Shown here piece by piece: positions 33,601-44,619 of a DNA stretch of 64,000 nt; position 1 is the first letter of the stretch, and each line of letters begins with the position of its first letter. The DNA is taken from contig OX637353.1 in the NCBI GenBank assembly GCA_951799405.1, forward strand, positions 3,472,001-3,536,000, in the 5' to 3' direction. The stretch comes from Agapetus fuscipes. Lineage: Eukaryota > Arthropoda > Insecta > Trichoptera > Glossosomatidae. The notes under the pieces were generated by a model. The model did no database searches. It saw nothing but the letters and a program-made list of their open reading frames with translations, and was not told the origin of the DNA. Both the position numbers and the translations under genes were made by a program.

Positions 33601-33781
33601 ATGGGTGTTATATAAAATATCTAATTTTAAATTACACATAATACCTGAATGTAATTGTATCTCTGTTGCCTTTCTACAAAGGGAAGCCAAAACCTCTGCT
33701 AACAGAATGCGATGTATTGGCATTCCATTAGAGATAGAAATGAAAATAAAAGTTTAATCAATACTTTTCAAGGGTCCTGAA

Positions 33782-34191
33782 CAAGGGCGTCGCCAGCCGA
33801 TGGCGCAGGGGGGGGCAAGTTGACTTTACCTACTACAATTCATACTTTTCTCATTCTCTATGAATGAGAAAAGTAGGTATGAATTGTAGGTAAAGTCGAC
33901 AGCACATGAAACTTTTCACTTTTACTACGAGCCTTACATCTACAGCGATTGTAATAACAGCAGTATCTTAGTACTATATACATATATACCTATTCTGTGA
34001 CAGTACAGAGTCCAATGTGTAAAGCTACACGAGCACGAGTTTCGACGTACGGGAATGATTGTTCAAGGCTTGAACTTCAAGCAAATCAACACAAAGACTT
34101 AGGACTTTGGTTGTATTATATTTGGCAACTTTTTTAGAATCTCTAGGGGGGGGCAGCTGCCCCTCCCTGCCCCCCCTTGGCGACGCCCTTG
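33782..34191. mobile_element. Non-autonomous hAT-type element 2 with internal hairpin
   Basis: A 410-bp element with inverted ends CAAGGGCGTCGCCA and perfect 8-bp duplications GTCCTGAA (33774-33781, 34192-34199). G runs follow the left end and C runs precede the right. Inside, 33819-33902 is an inverted repeat of about 38 bp per arm (TTTCTCATTC / GAATGAGAAAA at the centre, loop TCTAT). It lies about 190 bp past exon 9 in the 27-kb intron. Confidence 0.85.
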
Positions 34192-34380
34192 GTCCTGAAT
34201 ATGAATATAATCTTGAATTATCATAATTTTATTTAAAAGCTATAGATAAGGATGTTTTTTGGACTCATGAGACATCTTTGGAAGATTCCTTACAATAGTT
34301 TTATTAATTTGTTTAACATTTAAAATATCTTTGGCCTGGAGCAATCATATTCAAGATTTGATAAAAAAAATCCACAATAC

Positions 34381-34575
34381 TTGGCTTTCAAGGTGCTGGC
34401 GCCGCATCTGCAAGTCTCTCAGCATATCCATCTCAGCTTGATCTGATGACACAACTGCTAGGGGAGGGTTCTTGCTTCTGCCTTCCGATGACTCAGAAAA
34501 TGTTCTCTCTCCGATTTCTCCATCTTGTGAAGTTGATTGACGAGAAAAGCTGCCTTGGTAATTGTTTGTATTGTA
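34381..34575 (-). CDS. PCM1-like: PCM1-like gene, exon 9
   Basis: A 195-nt (65-codon) exon in phase 0, with a TTTTTTAG acceptor and a CAA/GTATTG donor. After a Ser-rich start (SRQSTSQDGEIGERTFSES) it ends in the helix AEMDMLRDLQMRRQHLESQ. That helix resembles the MLREELRQRRKQLE segment that follows DNELW in vertebrate PCM1. Translation through the donor would reach a stop within a few codons, so splicing is needed. The next exon found is about 27 kb away. Confidence 0.7.
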
Positions 34576-34706
34576 CTAAAAAATCACATTCCCAATAACT
34601 ATTTTCATTTAAATATTGAAAAAATATTCACAAATTATGATTAAATTTCAAGGTGATTGAAATTGGCTTTGAATTGAAAAAATATAATTTTAAAAATGGT
34701 ATTTAC

Positions 34707-34928
34707 ATTATTGTGTGGATTCCCATCAGATCTATGCATGAGGGTAGTTGCAACTCCTATTTGGTTTGAGCCATATATCCTGCCGGTACTTTGCCCGGGC
34801 AGTGGTTGAGAGTTGGAATTCCCAGAAACATCATGCAAGTTCCCTTCGTCAGCCCTGGACATCCTTCCATTTTCCAGATGGCCATTGCGGGCTGCATTCA
34901 TTTCGGCTAATTGCTGTTTTGCTTCAGC
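34707..34928 (-). CDS. PCM1-like: PCM1-like gene, exon 8
   Basis: A 222-nt (74-codon) exon in phase 0, with a TTTTTAG acceptor and a GTAAAT donor after AATAAT. The peptide opens with a short helix (AEAKQQLAEMNAARNGH) and continues as Asn-, Ser- and Gly-rich disordered sequence ending DGNPHNN. It has no known domain. The exon lies between the two halves of the PCM1-like helical region and probably acts as a flexible spacer. Confidence 0.65.
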
Positions 34929-35001
34929 CTAAAAATTATAAAAAAAAATTTAAACGTTGGATGGATGCAGAATGACCCACAAATAGAGTCCTCATACGCA
35001 C

Positions 35002-35154
35002 TTGATATTTCAGAAGTCTCTTTTGTTCTTGAAGTGCAGCAGCGAGCCTCAGGTTGGACATTTCAGTCTTTGCTTTGAGCTCACTCTGCCATAACTCATT
35101 ATCGCTGTATGAAGAAACACCGCTCTGTACAGAAGCTGGGCGGGCAGCGGCTTC
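35002..35154 (-). CDS. PCM1-like: PCM1-like gene, exon 7
   Basis: A 153-nt (51-codon) exon in phase 0. The acceptor is TTTGCAG before GAAGCCGC. The donor is GTGCGT after TATCAA, chosen over a GTATGA three codons later because it keeps phase 0 with exon 8. The peptide contains SSYSDNELWQSELKAKTEM followed by a Leu/Ala/Gln-rich helix. DNELW followed by a charged helix is a segment I recall from the centre of vertebrate PCM1, so this is the second main identity clue. Confidence 0.7.
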
Positions 35155-35414
35155 CTGCAAACAAAACAAATGCCACAGGAAGTCATGCCCTTGCTCAACT
35201 TGTATACACTAGAAGGAATACACACGGCTATAAACACAGCAAAACAGCAATGCAAGGCTTATTAAGTGAACAATTTTGTTAGCAGCCCCTATGAAAGAAA
35301 GGTGAATATTTGATAGTTGCATTTCATTAGATGAACTTCCAAATACACAGCTCTGTTATGAATTGGAGATTAGTCGGGAGTTTTCAGACACAAACGCTGT
35401 CACACACTGTTCAC

Positions 35415-35762
35415 CTGGTCAAGTGTATCTTGAGGATGCGCTTCATCTTTTTGTTCTTGCAGTGGTTTAGGCTCACTGGCTTCTTCGTCATCATGATTTC
35501 CTTCGCCCACTTCCCTGATGGTGACTCCTTCATCATGGCTGTCATGTGTCTGGGCTGGTTGGGCCAGGCCCTCCATGTCCCTGTTGAAGTTGTAGAGGGT
35601 GTTCTCCAGCATGCTCTCCAGCTTGAGCTCACTGTCCTTGAGGTTCTGCAAAGTGGCCATGAGCTCCTCCAGGTCACTGTCGGGTCCCTGGTCGGGCTCC
35701 TGGTAAACACCTCCCATTAGCAACGTGTTACTGCGCCGCAATGCTGCGAGGCGCGAGCGCAG
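35415..35762 (-). CDS. PCM1-like: PCM1-like gene, exon 6
   Basis: The longest exon, 348 nt (116 codons), in phase 0, with a TATGCAG acceptor and a CAG/GTGAAC donor. It begins with a coiled-coil segment (LRSRLAALRRSNTLLMGGVY). A second helical segment follows (LEELMATLQNLKDSELKLES, then MLENTLYNFNRDMEGL). It ends in an acidic disordered tail rich in Asp, Glu and His. The alternation of heptads with acidic linkers fits a centrosomal scaffold. The open frame on the other strand over the same bases is a composition shadow. Confidence 0.7.
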
Positions 35763-35934
35763 CTGCATACACAACACACACATCCATGACTACCCTACTC
35801 CTAATGCATTACATCATAACAGATAACATCAGTGCTTGTGTTTTGTTACAAAGAAAAATATGCTTTTCTATTATATAGTACTTTTTTAAATAAAATATGG
35901 AATAATAGCTTTCATAGCCGAGAATGACTATTGC

Positions 35935-36185
35935 AATCTATAATCTAAGTTGCAAGGATATATTAGCATTTAAGATTCACATTTAATGCACACTCACAAG
36001 CATAATGTGTAAGTTTGTGCGTACACATGCTAGATGTATACATTACAAAATAAAAACCCAAATCTCAAATGAACATAAGCCCTGCAACTCTTGCCGATCT
36101 TCCCTGAAATAAGGGTGATATTGGCAAAAATGAATAATTTTTTACAGTATGTCACTTTGACTTATAGGTTGGTGTGTCAGTCTAA
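35935..36185 (-). repeat. RepA copy in the exon 5/6 intron
   Basis: Runs from TATAATCTAAGTTGCAAGG to CTGTAAAA-complementary TTTTTTACAGTATG. The end is duplicated: both GACTTATAGGTTGG and TATAAGTCAAAGG appear between 36148 and 36206, a small inverted duplication at the tip. Confidence 0.65.
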
Positions 36186-36343
36186 CACCAATGTATAAGT
36201 CAAAGGAATAAAATTAAAGAAAACACTCAGCCTTTGTTTCAAGCAGCTACGAAAAAACTAAATCAATGGTGATCTCCAGGGCGATGAGAAAGGTGAATGG
36301 AAACACAACATTAATTGAAAAGCAAGTAATTGTTATTGATTAC

Positions 36344-36496
36344 CTCGTCCTCCGAGTGCCTCATGGTCTCCACCAGGTTAGACGTGACCTGTATGTACTC
36401 CCGTATCTGCCCCAGGCGCTGCTCCACCCGCACAGAGTCAGGACTGGCTGACACCAAGTTGTCTCCCAATGTCCTGACTGCTTCTGTCCGAGTCAA
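36344..36496 (-). CDS. PCM1-like: PCM1-like gene, exon 5
   Basis: A 153-nt (51-codon) exon in phase 0. Its acceptor is GAATGCAG before TTGACTCGG and its donor is GTAATC after GAGGACGAG. The peptide contains EQRLGQIREYIQVTSNLVE, an amphipathic helix that resembles the SRLVQIRDYI-type helix I recall from the N-terminal third of vertebrate PCM1. This is one of the two best clues to the gene's identity. The helix predicts coiled-coil self-association. Confidence 0.7.
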
Positions 36497-36529
36497 CTGC
36501 ATTCAACAATAATCATAATGATTTTAATA

Positions 36530-37200
36530 AAACAAAACAAAACTGGGATTTGTTCCAAATTTCTTTATTCAGAATCTAAGATGTACGTAATGTCTATGGA
36601 TCTGTAACCTAAAATGACGACCACTCAACCACAGCCAGTCAAATTAATTCAAAGTACAGATTTTTCATTCAATATTTTTATCATAGTTTATGTTACATTC
36701 TAACGCTGATAAGTGCCTACATAATTTTATAAACATGAAATAGTCATTTTAGAGTTTCAGAGATAGTATTATGGTGAAAAAGTTTTTTTAATAATCCATT
36801 TAGTTGACTTCCACATTTTTTGTGAACTTTTTAGGCTGATCATTTTGCATTAACTGTTAACATATAAATTGGCAGGAAGATTTTTTTGTGCATAACAGGT
36901 TTTCCTTATTATCTACAGTGCACCATCACACAGTCATGAACAAGCTGGGAGCAACTGTCTAACAAGATCTTTAAAAGATTATAAATAAATGTGGAATTCA
37001 TCTATAATAGCGGTTTGAATAAGAGTTACACTCCGGCTCCAGTGGAGTGAAGGCATGTTGTGCCATGACATCAGTACAGATAGCAGTACATGAAAAAATC
37101 ATGCCTTCTTATGTTGACATCAGGCACATAAAGCTTAAAACTCTCTTATATGTTGGCACTGTCAAGCAAGCTGTTAATAATCTTGTGACAAAGCACCATT
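36530..37200. other. Intron 4, no recognised repeat
   Basis: Plain intronic sequence between exons 4 and 5. No SINE, RepA or coding motif is seen. Confidence 0.4.
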
Positions 37201-37253
37201 AGAGAACTGCGTCAAGATTCCAGGTTCATTGTAGGCAAGTTGTCAAAATGTAC

Positions 37254-37484
37254 CTGATTGTGTGGCTGATTGTTGGCATTTGCGGGCTCGTTGGCTGTGT
37301 GGTTGATCCCATTGTGATAGATGGCTTCCTGTGAGTTGTGTGTGAGGTTGTTGGCCTTTGGAGTGCTAGTGGTCCCTGCGGGGGCAGCGGGATATGGGCC
37401 TACAGGAGCCGTGCTGGAGGAGCTCGCCTCTCTGCTTGTTGATGGAGTGCCTACGCTGTTTCTGTTTCCATTGGTCGACACATT
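37254..37484 (-). CDS. PCM1-like: PCM1-like gene, exon 4
   Basis: A 231-nt (77-codon) exon in phase 0, with a TGTTACAG acceptor and a CAG/GTACAT donor. The peptide is rich in Ser, Thr, Pro, Ala and Asn, for example ASSSSTAPVGPYPAAPAGTT and later NEPANANNQPHNQ. This is a disordered linker with no enzymatic motif. It directly follows exon 3 in phase, although the 21 kb of transposon-filled intron between them could hide another phase-0 exon. A TTAA-type repeat starts about 360 bases upstream of the acceptor. Confidence 0.6.
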
Positions 37485-37846
37485 CTGTAACATACAAAGG
37501 GAATAAATTACTATTTTGTTAAATTTTAATTCATAAAAAGGACAAGGAGCAAGACTTTTACAGAGATTTATATGATCCAATATAAAATTACAATTCAAAA
37601 TACAAATCAAGAAATACAAAGACAATACCTCATAGCAACAATATTACCAAATGTGTCATCTAAACAAACATCATAAAGAAACCAAATATTAAAGAATGAA
37701 AGTGATAAAAATTTTACAGTTAACTGCAATATGATATTGGGACACAGCAAACAGAAAAAAAAACAAAAATAAAGGTTTATGTTAAGAAAATATGAACATC
37801 CTTTTGAAGGAAATTTTATCAATTTCAAGCCTCACCTTTACCTTAA

Positions 37847-38700
37847 GGATGATTGAGAGGTCAGCGCGCCCAACTTTGATGACCAAAATAGCCCATATTT
37901 TTAATGGTAAGGTAGCATTTTTTCTCCAGATTAAATTAACACATAAAATTAGGTATTTTTTCCCATAAAATGCCAATTCAAAATAATTTTATTTACGGAG
38001 ATACCTTAAATGGAGATTTCCACTGTTGTTATGAATAATTCCTAACTTTTTTTTATTTCAAAACATTTATTTTGATTAGTTTTATTTTTTCTAGATGAAA
38101 ATTATTTTTTTATACTTTTCATTGATTTTTTATAGTTATTTAAAAAGTACTCAAATTTTGCATACGATCGTGTAGGTAAATTTGCAATTGAATGGTATAT
38201 TTTCTTTTTAGGATTTGAAGTGATATTTTTTATGTTTGTAATGCAATACTTGTTTTATTTTTTCTCCCCCGATTTCTATTTATCCTGGAAAAATAAAGAT
38301 TTCCATACAAAAAATGACCCGTTCGCTAGCGTCACCTGCGGCCGGTAGATGAACTGCGGAGAAAAATATTATATCTCTTTAGTTATAGGGAAGCAAATAC
38401 AGAAGCACAGATTTATAGTGCAAGAGAGTATAAACGTTTACGTTAAAACTGGACTAACTGATTTCTCAAAAATGCATGAAAATCAAAACGCCCTCTAGTG
38501 TTGCTGTTTAAGATCCCATACATTTTTAGGTTGCGCTGTATTGCTAAATTTCATACTTCGGGTTCACTCGTTTATCATCGTATAGCGGCGGAAATGTACG
38601 AGTCAGAACTTTTTTTATATTGCGTGTGTTACGAGTATATACATAAACGCTATGTATAGTACGTACGTATATACAGTTATTCAAACTTTACGAAATGGCA
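37847..38700 (+). mobile_element. TTAA-type element, third copy, one end only
   Basis: It begins GGATGATTGAGAGGTCAGCG after TTAA (37843-37846) and follows the 5' 500 bp of the family (CGCCCAACTTTGATGACC, TTTACGGAGATACC). It then follows the interior of the nested copy (GTTTACGTTAAAACTGGAC, CTCGTTTATCATCG). I do not find the CTCGTATACCC end, so the right boundary is approximate or truncated. Confidence 0.6.
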
Positions 38701-38927
38701 AAAGATCATTCAATCAGAAGAAATGAATTGTACGGAGAGCTGCACATGACTTTATAGTATTCTGATAGGTTTTTTTCCATGACATGAATAATATGAAAGT
38801 TTATTTGAATTTCAATGTGAAATTCATTTAGCTCAATGATTTAGCTGGAAAGAATTCTGCTGGCTGGCCTTATTTGTTGAATTGAAATCATTTTTTGAAC
38901 CTAGCGTAGAGCAATTTGAAATTTTCA

Positions 38928-39470
38928 GGCCGGTAATTTAGTCTAGTGGTTAACGCTGAACTGAACAGATTTCAGTCTGTTTTGAATGCGGCCGCAAGAC
39001 TGATCTTCGGGATGTCCAAATTCTCTCACATCACTCCCCTGTTGAAAGAACTACATTGGGTTCGTTTTCCTGAGAGGGTTCTGTGTGTGTTTGATGGTAT
39101 TTAAAGCCCTAAATGGTTTGGCTCCATCATATCTGGTAGACATGTTTTCCCCCGTTGAGGTGAGTGTGAGGGGGCGGACACTTAGGTCAGCGGGGTGTCG
39201 AACTGTCTGCAGCCTCGATTGATGCAGCCTCGCCGTCAAATACACACTAATTTTGGGGATCGCGCTTTCCGGTTTGCGGGGACGATGGAGTAAAACAGAC
39301 TGCCACCCGGAGTCAGGGTTTCGGAATCTGTTGGCATTTTTAAGGGAGCACTGAAACGGTACCTTTTTAAAATATCTCATTCATAATTAGGAGGGCTCTT
39401 GAGGTGTGAAACACACAAAAACGGCGCTCTTTGGTCAAGTAAAAAATTAAATTAATAAATTACCCTCATA
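38928..39470 (+). mobile_element. L2-like LINE 3' fragment behind a tRNA-like head
   Basis: L2-like sequence runs from 38968 (QISVCFECGRKTDLRD-like shifted frames; HITPLLKELHWVRFPERV-type) to the tail GGCTCTTGAGGTGTGAAACA and AAACGGCGCTC near 39425. Immediately before it, 38928-38967 reads GGCCGGTAATTTAGTCTAGT with GGTTAACGC, a tRNA-like A-box region. The join may be a template switch or chance adjacency. Confidence 0.65.
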
Positions 39471-39621
39471 TGTATATATTATATATGTGTTTAATTTTAG
39501 GTTTTCACGGATTTTCACGGACTCGTAATCCAAAAGTCAAGATTTCGATAGGTGCAAGACAACTAAGTTCCGTCGAAATCTAACAAAAATGTCATAAGTA
39601 TGTGTGGCTACGTAAATAATA

Positions 39622-39845
39622 ATTTCTTGCCGCGTTATCCTCGAAGGGCTTCGCATGTGGCGAAGGAACCTATTTATTTTATAGGTAAGAGGGCCGGCCT
39701 TACGCCAACCACTTTAGTTGATGGGAAGGCATACCAGCTCCCTTGGGGACTGGTACTTATTTCTTGTGAAGGCTGAGTACACCTTCCTGGTATTTTATTT
39801 TGGGTTAGAAATAAACACCGAACCGGAAATCATTTCTGACACCCT
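39622..39845 (-). mobile_element. SINE S1 without head
   Basis: Minus-strand body: GTGTCAGAAATGATTTCCGG, AATACCAGGAAGG, AAGTGGTTGGCGTAAGGC and GATAACGCGGCAAGAA. The tRNA-like part is absent. Confidence 0.6.
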
Positions 39846-39876
39846 TATATTATATCAGTGGGTAATTATATAAAAA

Positions 39877-40375
39877 CGCAACTAAGCTACACATTTTAGT
39901 GTAACTTCTTGCCTGCGTTATCCCCGAAGGGGTCGCATGTGGCGCTTCGGGACCTATTTATTTTTACAGGTAAGGGGGCCGTCCTCACACCAACCACTTT
40001 TAGTTGAAGTGGGGGTTTCCCAGCTCCCGTGGGGGCTGGTTCTCATTTCTTGTGAGGGCTGAGTCAACCTTTGAGATTGAACCCTTGCTCTCGCCATGGA
40101 ATGCAAGCATTCTACCAAATGAGCTATCAACCTTTTTACGAGCTTGGTCGTCGTCGCTACAAAGCGCCAATTGTCAAGCAAGACCCAGTTGCTGTAAGGC
40201 TGGATGGACCTTTGGTGACCAGTCATTGGTAAAGGCTTATGAATTTTTAAACCTAGCGAAAAGCAAATTTGAAAATATAAATGGTATATTTTTTGTGCTC
40301 CCCCGGGATTCAAATCCACAACCCTCCATTCAGAGTCTGAATGTCTGAAGTGTTCCCACTGAACTACAGACCGGA
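39877..40375 (-). mobile_element. S2-S1 SINE heterodimer, copy 2
   Basis: Minus strand: an S2 head near 40375 (GGTCTGTAGTTCAGTGGGAA, GGATTTGAATCC), S2 body to 40140, the junction AAGCTCGTAAAAAGGTTGAT, then S1 to 39877 (TTTGGTAGAATGC, AACTAAAAGTGGTTGGTGTG, GCAGGCAAGAAGTTACAC). It shares with copy 1 both the junction and an internal deletion in the S1 part (GGGTTCAATCT joined to AAAGGTTGACTCAG). Translation across it has no meaning. Confidence 0.8.
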
Positions 40376-40769
40376 TGTTCTTTATGTAATGCTTTATTTT
40401 TAGTGTTTCACTCTTGATCACTCACAGTGGCGTGCCTACTGTTTCTGCCGTACGCATGCTGGATAATTAAGGTTGCACTAAATTACAAATAATAAATCTT
40501 ACCCCGATGTTTCTTTTCCCCAGTGCTTCTTAATTTCTTCAGACTTAGATTTTGGATTGAAACAATAAAACTTTCACACACTTAAGATCCTCACAAGGCA
40601 CAACAATATTTTCACCGGAATTAATTTTATATACTATCAAAAAAGGTGGATTTGATCGCAAACAAGGAATAAGTCAATTATTCTGATATTCGAATAAAAC
40701 GCACCTGACGCGACAGTTTGTTCAAAATACAATCGGTCATTCATAAAACTGTAAATGGCTCCATTCATT

Positions 40770-40890
40770 AAATGGCAAGCATTCTACCAATTGAGCTATC
40801 GACCTTTTTACGAGCTTGATCGTCGTTGCTACAAAGCGCCAATTCTCAAGCAAGACCCAGTTGCTGTAAGGCCGGATGGACATTTCGCTG
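40770..40890 (-). mobile_element. S2-S1 heterodimer, junction fragment
   Basis: Minus strand: S2 end (TCCGGCCTTACAGCAACTGG, TTGTAGCAACGACGATCAAG), junction CTCGTAAAAAGGTCGATAGC, then the first 40 bp of S1. It is a third occurrence of the same junction. Confidence 0.65.
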
Positions 40891-41424
40891 CCTTAGTGCT
40901 TGTTTACTGTAAACGCCATTGAGCTAATTTTACAGGAGCAATGTTTTTGTGTTTTGTTATTGTAATTGACAAAATCGTAATTCAATTGCCTATTTTACCG
41001 AAAGTACTGCAGGTCTGGCACTATAATAATCGGTAAAAATCATAATAATGTTACGTTTAATACTAAAAAAAGGCGTTTTAAAATGGATATACGTCAAAGA
41101 TGCGCAACGGAAATTTCGTAAAGTGGATATACAGTAAAACGATCTTGAGATTGACCGGACGCTCGCAACAATCTTTTAGTGCTTGTTTACTCTATGCGCC
41201 AAATCACATATAAAGGGTGTTCCAGTCACTTCTTCACTGCACATTATATTTGTTGTACTTATTTAATTCATATTACACAGTAGGCTATTGAACTTTCATT
41301 TGACTTTTATTTATTTCTTTACTTCCTTCCTTTCCTATTAATACTCTAGTGTTACCAAAGAGATGGAAGAGAGAAGTTTATTATCAAAATATATTTTTAT
41401 TTTCTTTAAGGTTTTTTTTGTTTT

Positions 41425-42205
41425 TTACTTTCTTGCTCTAGCTGAAGACTAAAAATTTCATTTTTTTTCACGAAACGGCGCTATATAGAAATCATCAACT
41501 CATCATCATCATAAAGAAAGTATTGATTTGGTGTGAAATTTTTTTTTCGAGGTTTTCACGGAAATGAGTTGTCCTGGTGCAGGACATGCCAAAAAACACT
41601 ATCTTTCAAAAACGTCCGTCTGTATGTGTGTGTGTGTGTGTGCGTGTGTATGTGTGTCACTTTCCAAAGTATTAGACTTAGAGATACCATATTTTGGCTA
41701 CATCAACTCTTTTGAACATATTTTAAATATGAATTACACGGCATTACACCAACTTGAAAATTCAAGATGGCTGCCATACAAAAAAAAACATAAAATTTCA
41801 GATGGCAACCCATAGACCCAGGTTTGCAAGAGTGTTGCCACACCTAATTTTTTTAGTAAAAATTTGAGCAACGACCACACTGAAAAAAATAATCTTGGAG
41901 CCGTTTTTGAGAAAAGTGCAATTGTATGTTTTTTTTGTATGGCAGCCATCTTGATTTTTCAGGGTGATCCCATGCCGGTCGGCTCATCAAAATTTGTGGT
42001 TGTCAATTCTCTAAATCTAAAAATTGGTGTCTCTGTGATTAGTAGTATCGGCTGGGACATACACACATACGGACGGACAGGTTCGACAAATTAGGTTTTT
42101 TTGCACGTCCTGGCGCAAGACAACTCATTTCCGTTGAAACCTCAATTTTTTTTTCGGACGAATACAATACTTTATAGCTCCTTCTGACTGCTATAAAGTA
42201 AAAAT
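41425..42205. mobile_element. Foldback-like element of repeat E arms
   Basis: Two E arms face each other. The left arm (41425-41830) reads outward as on the minus strand and the right arm (41840-42205) as on the plus strand. Both hold ATGGCTGCCAT, the ACAACTCATTTCCG word and end toward AAGTAAAAAT-type sequence. The left arm includes a GT microsatellite at 41627-41656. Large inverted arms with little unique middle suggest a foldback DNA transposon. I see no clear target duplication. Confidence 0.55.
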
Positions 42206-42524
42206 ATATTGAAAAGTTCTCAGCAGTTAGAGTGTTTATAAAAAAATACTTTTTAGAAAATTTAAGACAATAATGATAACTTATATGATGTCATCATTAT
42301 ATTTTCCAAAAAGTGAATCACATACAAAGTGAGAAATTTCCAGACAAAATGTTTGGTAATAATCAGAGGGTTAAAATTAGATAAAAGGCTGCGATTCTTA
42401 AAACTTTCTAAATAGCAATAATAATCAGTCGTTACTTTTTCAAAACATGACAAAAAAGTTTACCCACCATACAAAGTCCAAGTTTGCATACAAAAGCGTT
42501 CAATGACCATCTATGCACATATGT

Positions 42525-42760
42525 ATAATAATCGAGAATCGTAGTTGCAACGAAATATTAACATTCAAAACTCAGATCAATTGCATGCCCACAAACAGAA
42601 ACTTGTAAGTTCGCGCTTGCAAATGCTGAGTGTGTACTTACAAATTGAAACCAAATCTCAAATGAACATTAAGCCTGCAACTCTGACATTGACAAAGTGA
42701 ATTATTTTTTACACTATGGGTGGTCAGCTTTATACCAACCTATAAATCAAGGTTCTTTCT
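42525..42760 (-). repeat. RepA copy, internally shortened
   Basis: Runs from AATCGTAGTTGCAACG to ACCTATAAATCAAGG; the ACAGGGGTG hairpin section is missing. Confidence 0.6.
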
Positions 42761-42763
42761 TGT

Positions 42764-42860
42764 GGAATTGGCGTTTTTTTCAGAGACGACCAACCTCGCA
42801 GAGGGCTCTTGAGGTGTGATTCACACAAAACGGCGCTCACCAAATAATATTTTTTTTCTT
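42764..42860 (+). mobile_element. SINE S2, 3' part
   Basis: Body end and tail: TGTGGAATTGGCG, AGAGACGACCAACCTCGCAG, GGGCTCTTGAGGTGTG and ACGGCGCTCACC. It abuts a RepA copy. Confidence 0.6.
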
Positions 42861-43154
42861 CTTGAAACAGCATAAACTGGCAAATGATTCTAGCTTTAAA
42901 TTCGTCATACAGTGAGTTAATTTATGCAAGAAAGTCGAGTGCAGATTCTGTGCATTTTTTTTATTATTTTGAAGAAAACATCAATTATATATCAGAAAAT
43001 ATGTTTTTTTAGGACAAAAGTTGTAGCTTTCTATCTCTTGTATAAAATGTTTACGAAAGTAAGTCTGTTTTTATTTTGAATTTCCAAATAGTGCGTGAAC
43101 TACGTTATTGAAAGATGGAACATTTTTATACGTTTCAATGTTTTGATGTTTGCT

Positions 43155-43440
43155 AATGATGCTCCTTGCCTGATAGGTTGGTATGAGGCTGACCCCCCAT
43201 GCTGAAAAAATAGGTTCGCTTTTGCTTACGCCACCCTGATTTTACGGATATGTGACAGGAGTTGCAAGGTTTATGTTCATGTGAGATTTTGTTGATTTTA
43301 ATTTTAAATTTAACGTCAATTTCAATTTTCAGTAAGGATAGGCAGAATAAGAAGAAATGGAGGCAGCTCTGCAGAGGCTCTGGCCACCCCTAGCGGAATG
43401 GCGACAGAATTACAGTTACAGTTACATATATACATAAATA
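43155..43440 (+). repeat. RepA 5' part and LINE-tail-like piece
   Basis: 43155-43290 is the first half of RepA (GATAGGTTGGTATGAGGCTG, CACCCTGATTTTACGG variant). 43340-43440 contains AAGAAGAAATGGAGGCAGC with CAGAGGCTCTGGCC, similar to the minus strand at 58310-58390; both look like the end of an RTE-like LINE coding region. Confidence in the second part is low. Confidence 0.4.
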
Positions 43441-44189
43441 CTTGTTCAGATTATATTAAATTTTTATGAAAATATAATATGATCTGTAATTTCGGCTGGT
43501 ACATGCATACATACATTTACGGACGGACGGGACATTATGTCTTGGGACATTTATCGGTGGGCATTTTGTCGTGGTACCAAAAATATACTGTAAGTTATCC
43601 ACGTACGTGTCTAATTAAGCATTTTGTAATCTCGTATGGCAATTATTGTCTATTAATAATTACCTACTGTTTCACGAACTAAAAATGTAGCAACCTGTAT
43701 GTTAAAATGCCATTACGTTCATTTCAACATATAATCGACTAACCGTTCACATTGAACAATGCAATGGCAGAAATTGTTTTTGCAGATGGTCGGGAGATGT
43801 TTTTCTTCCTATGAACTATAATTTTTAAAGGATTTATCTCAGGAATCCCTTGAAAACTTAAATATTCATCTCAAAATTCCGAGCGGGCTACGGTTAAAAA
43901 ACGATGTTTAGGTGTGACGTCACACCCACGCGCGTCTGTGATTGGTAGATACGGCAGCCACTCGTCAGCCACGCATGCGCATCAGCGTGTGTGGCGTATC
44001 CAGTAAACAAGCACTGAGTTGAAATTTCGAACACAGAATATCGTCTGTGAAAATGTTGAATAACTCGCACATTTGAAGACAAATACGTAGTTTTTTTAGC
44101 TCAGATTGTGTAGAATTTTATTCTTAAGACAACTGCATCAAAAAGTCAGATTTGACAAGATTGGCGTATACAGTAAACAAGAACTGGGG

Positions 44190-44290
44190 GAGCGATTTGG
44201 TGACCGGTCATTGGTAAAGGTTTTATGAATTTTTCAACCCAGCGAAGAGCAAATTTGAAAATATAAATGGTATATTTTTTGTGCTGCTTT
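44190..44290 (-). mobile_element. SINE S2 body fragment
   Basis: Minus strand: AGCACAAAAAATATACC, TTTGCTCTTCGCTGGGTTG and CATAAAACCTTTACC. Head and tail are missing. Confidence 0.5.
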
Positions 44291-44619
44291 TATGTTTAGA
44301 ATATATTCCATCACTTAGTTGAATTATTAGAAAAAAAACTTCATGTTGCTATTTCAATGAACACATCCAATGGTATAAAAAATTATACTATACATACAGG
44401 CATATATAGCACTTGGATGCGTCGTCGTCCGTCGTACAGGGTGAAAGTCCACGAGCACTCACACACACTGGCATATTTACTGACCACATACGCAGTCACG
44501 GCCTCACAAGTATGTACGCCAAACATTCACTGTCTACGCAGTAATGTGAAACCTTTTTTAACTTTAAAAATTATTAACATTTAGGAGACGAAAATGAAAA
44601 GAAAAATGAAAGTTGTATT

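Noticed and set aside
35331..35720. Plus-strand open frame opposite exon 6
   Set aside because: It is caused by the GC-rich coding sequence of the minus-strand exon. The minus frame has splice sites and coiled-coil pattern; the plus frame does not.
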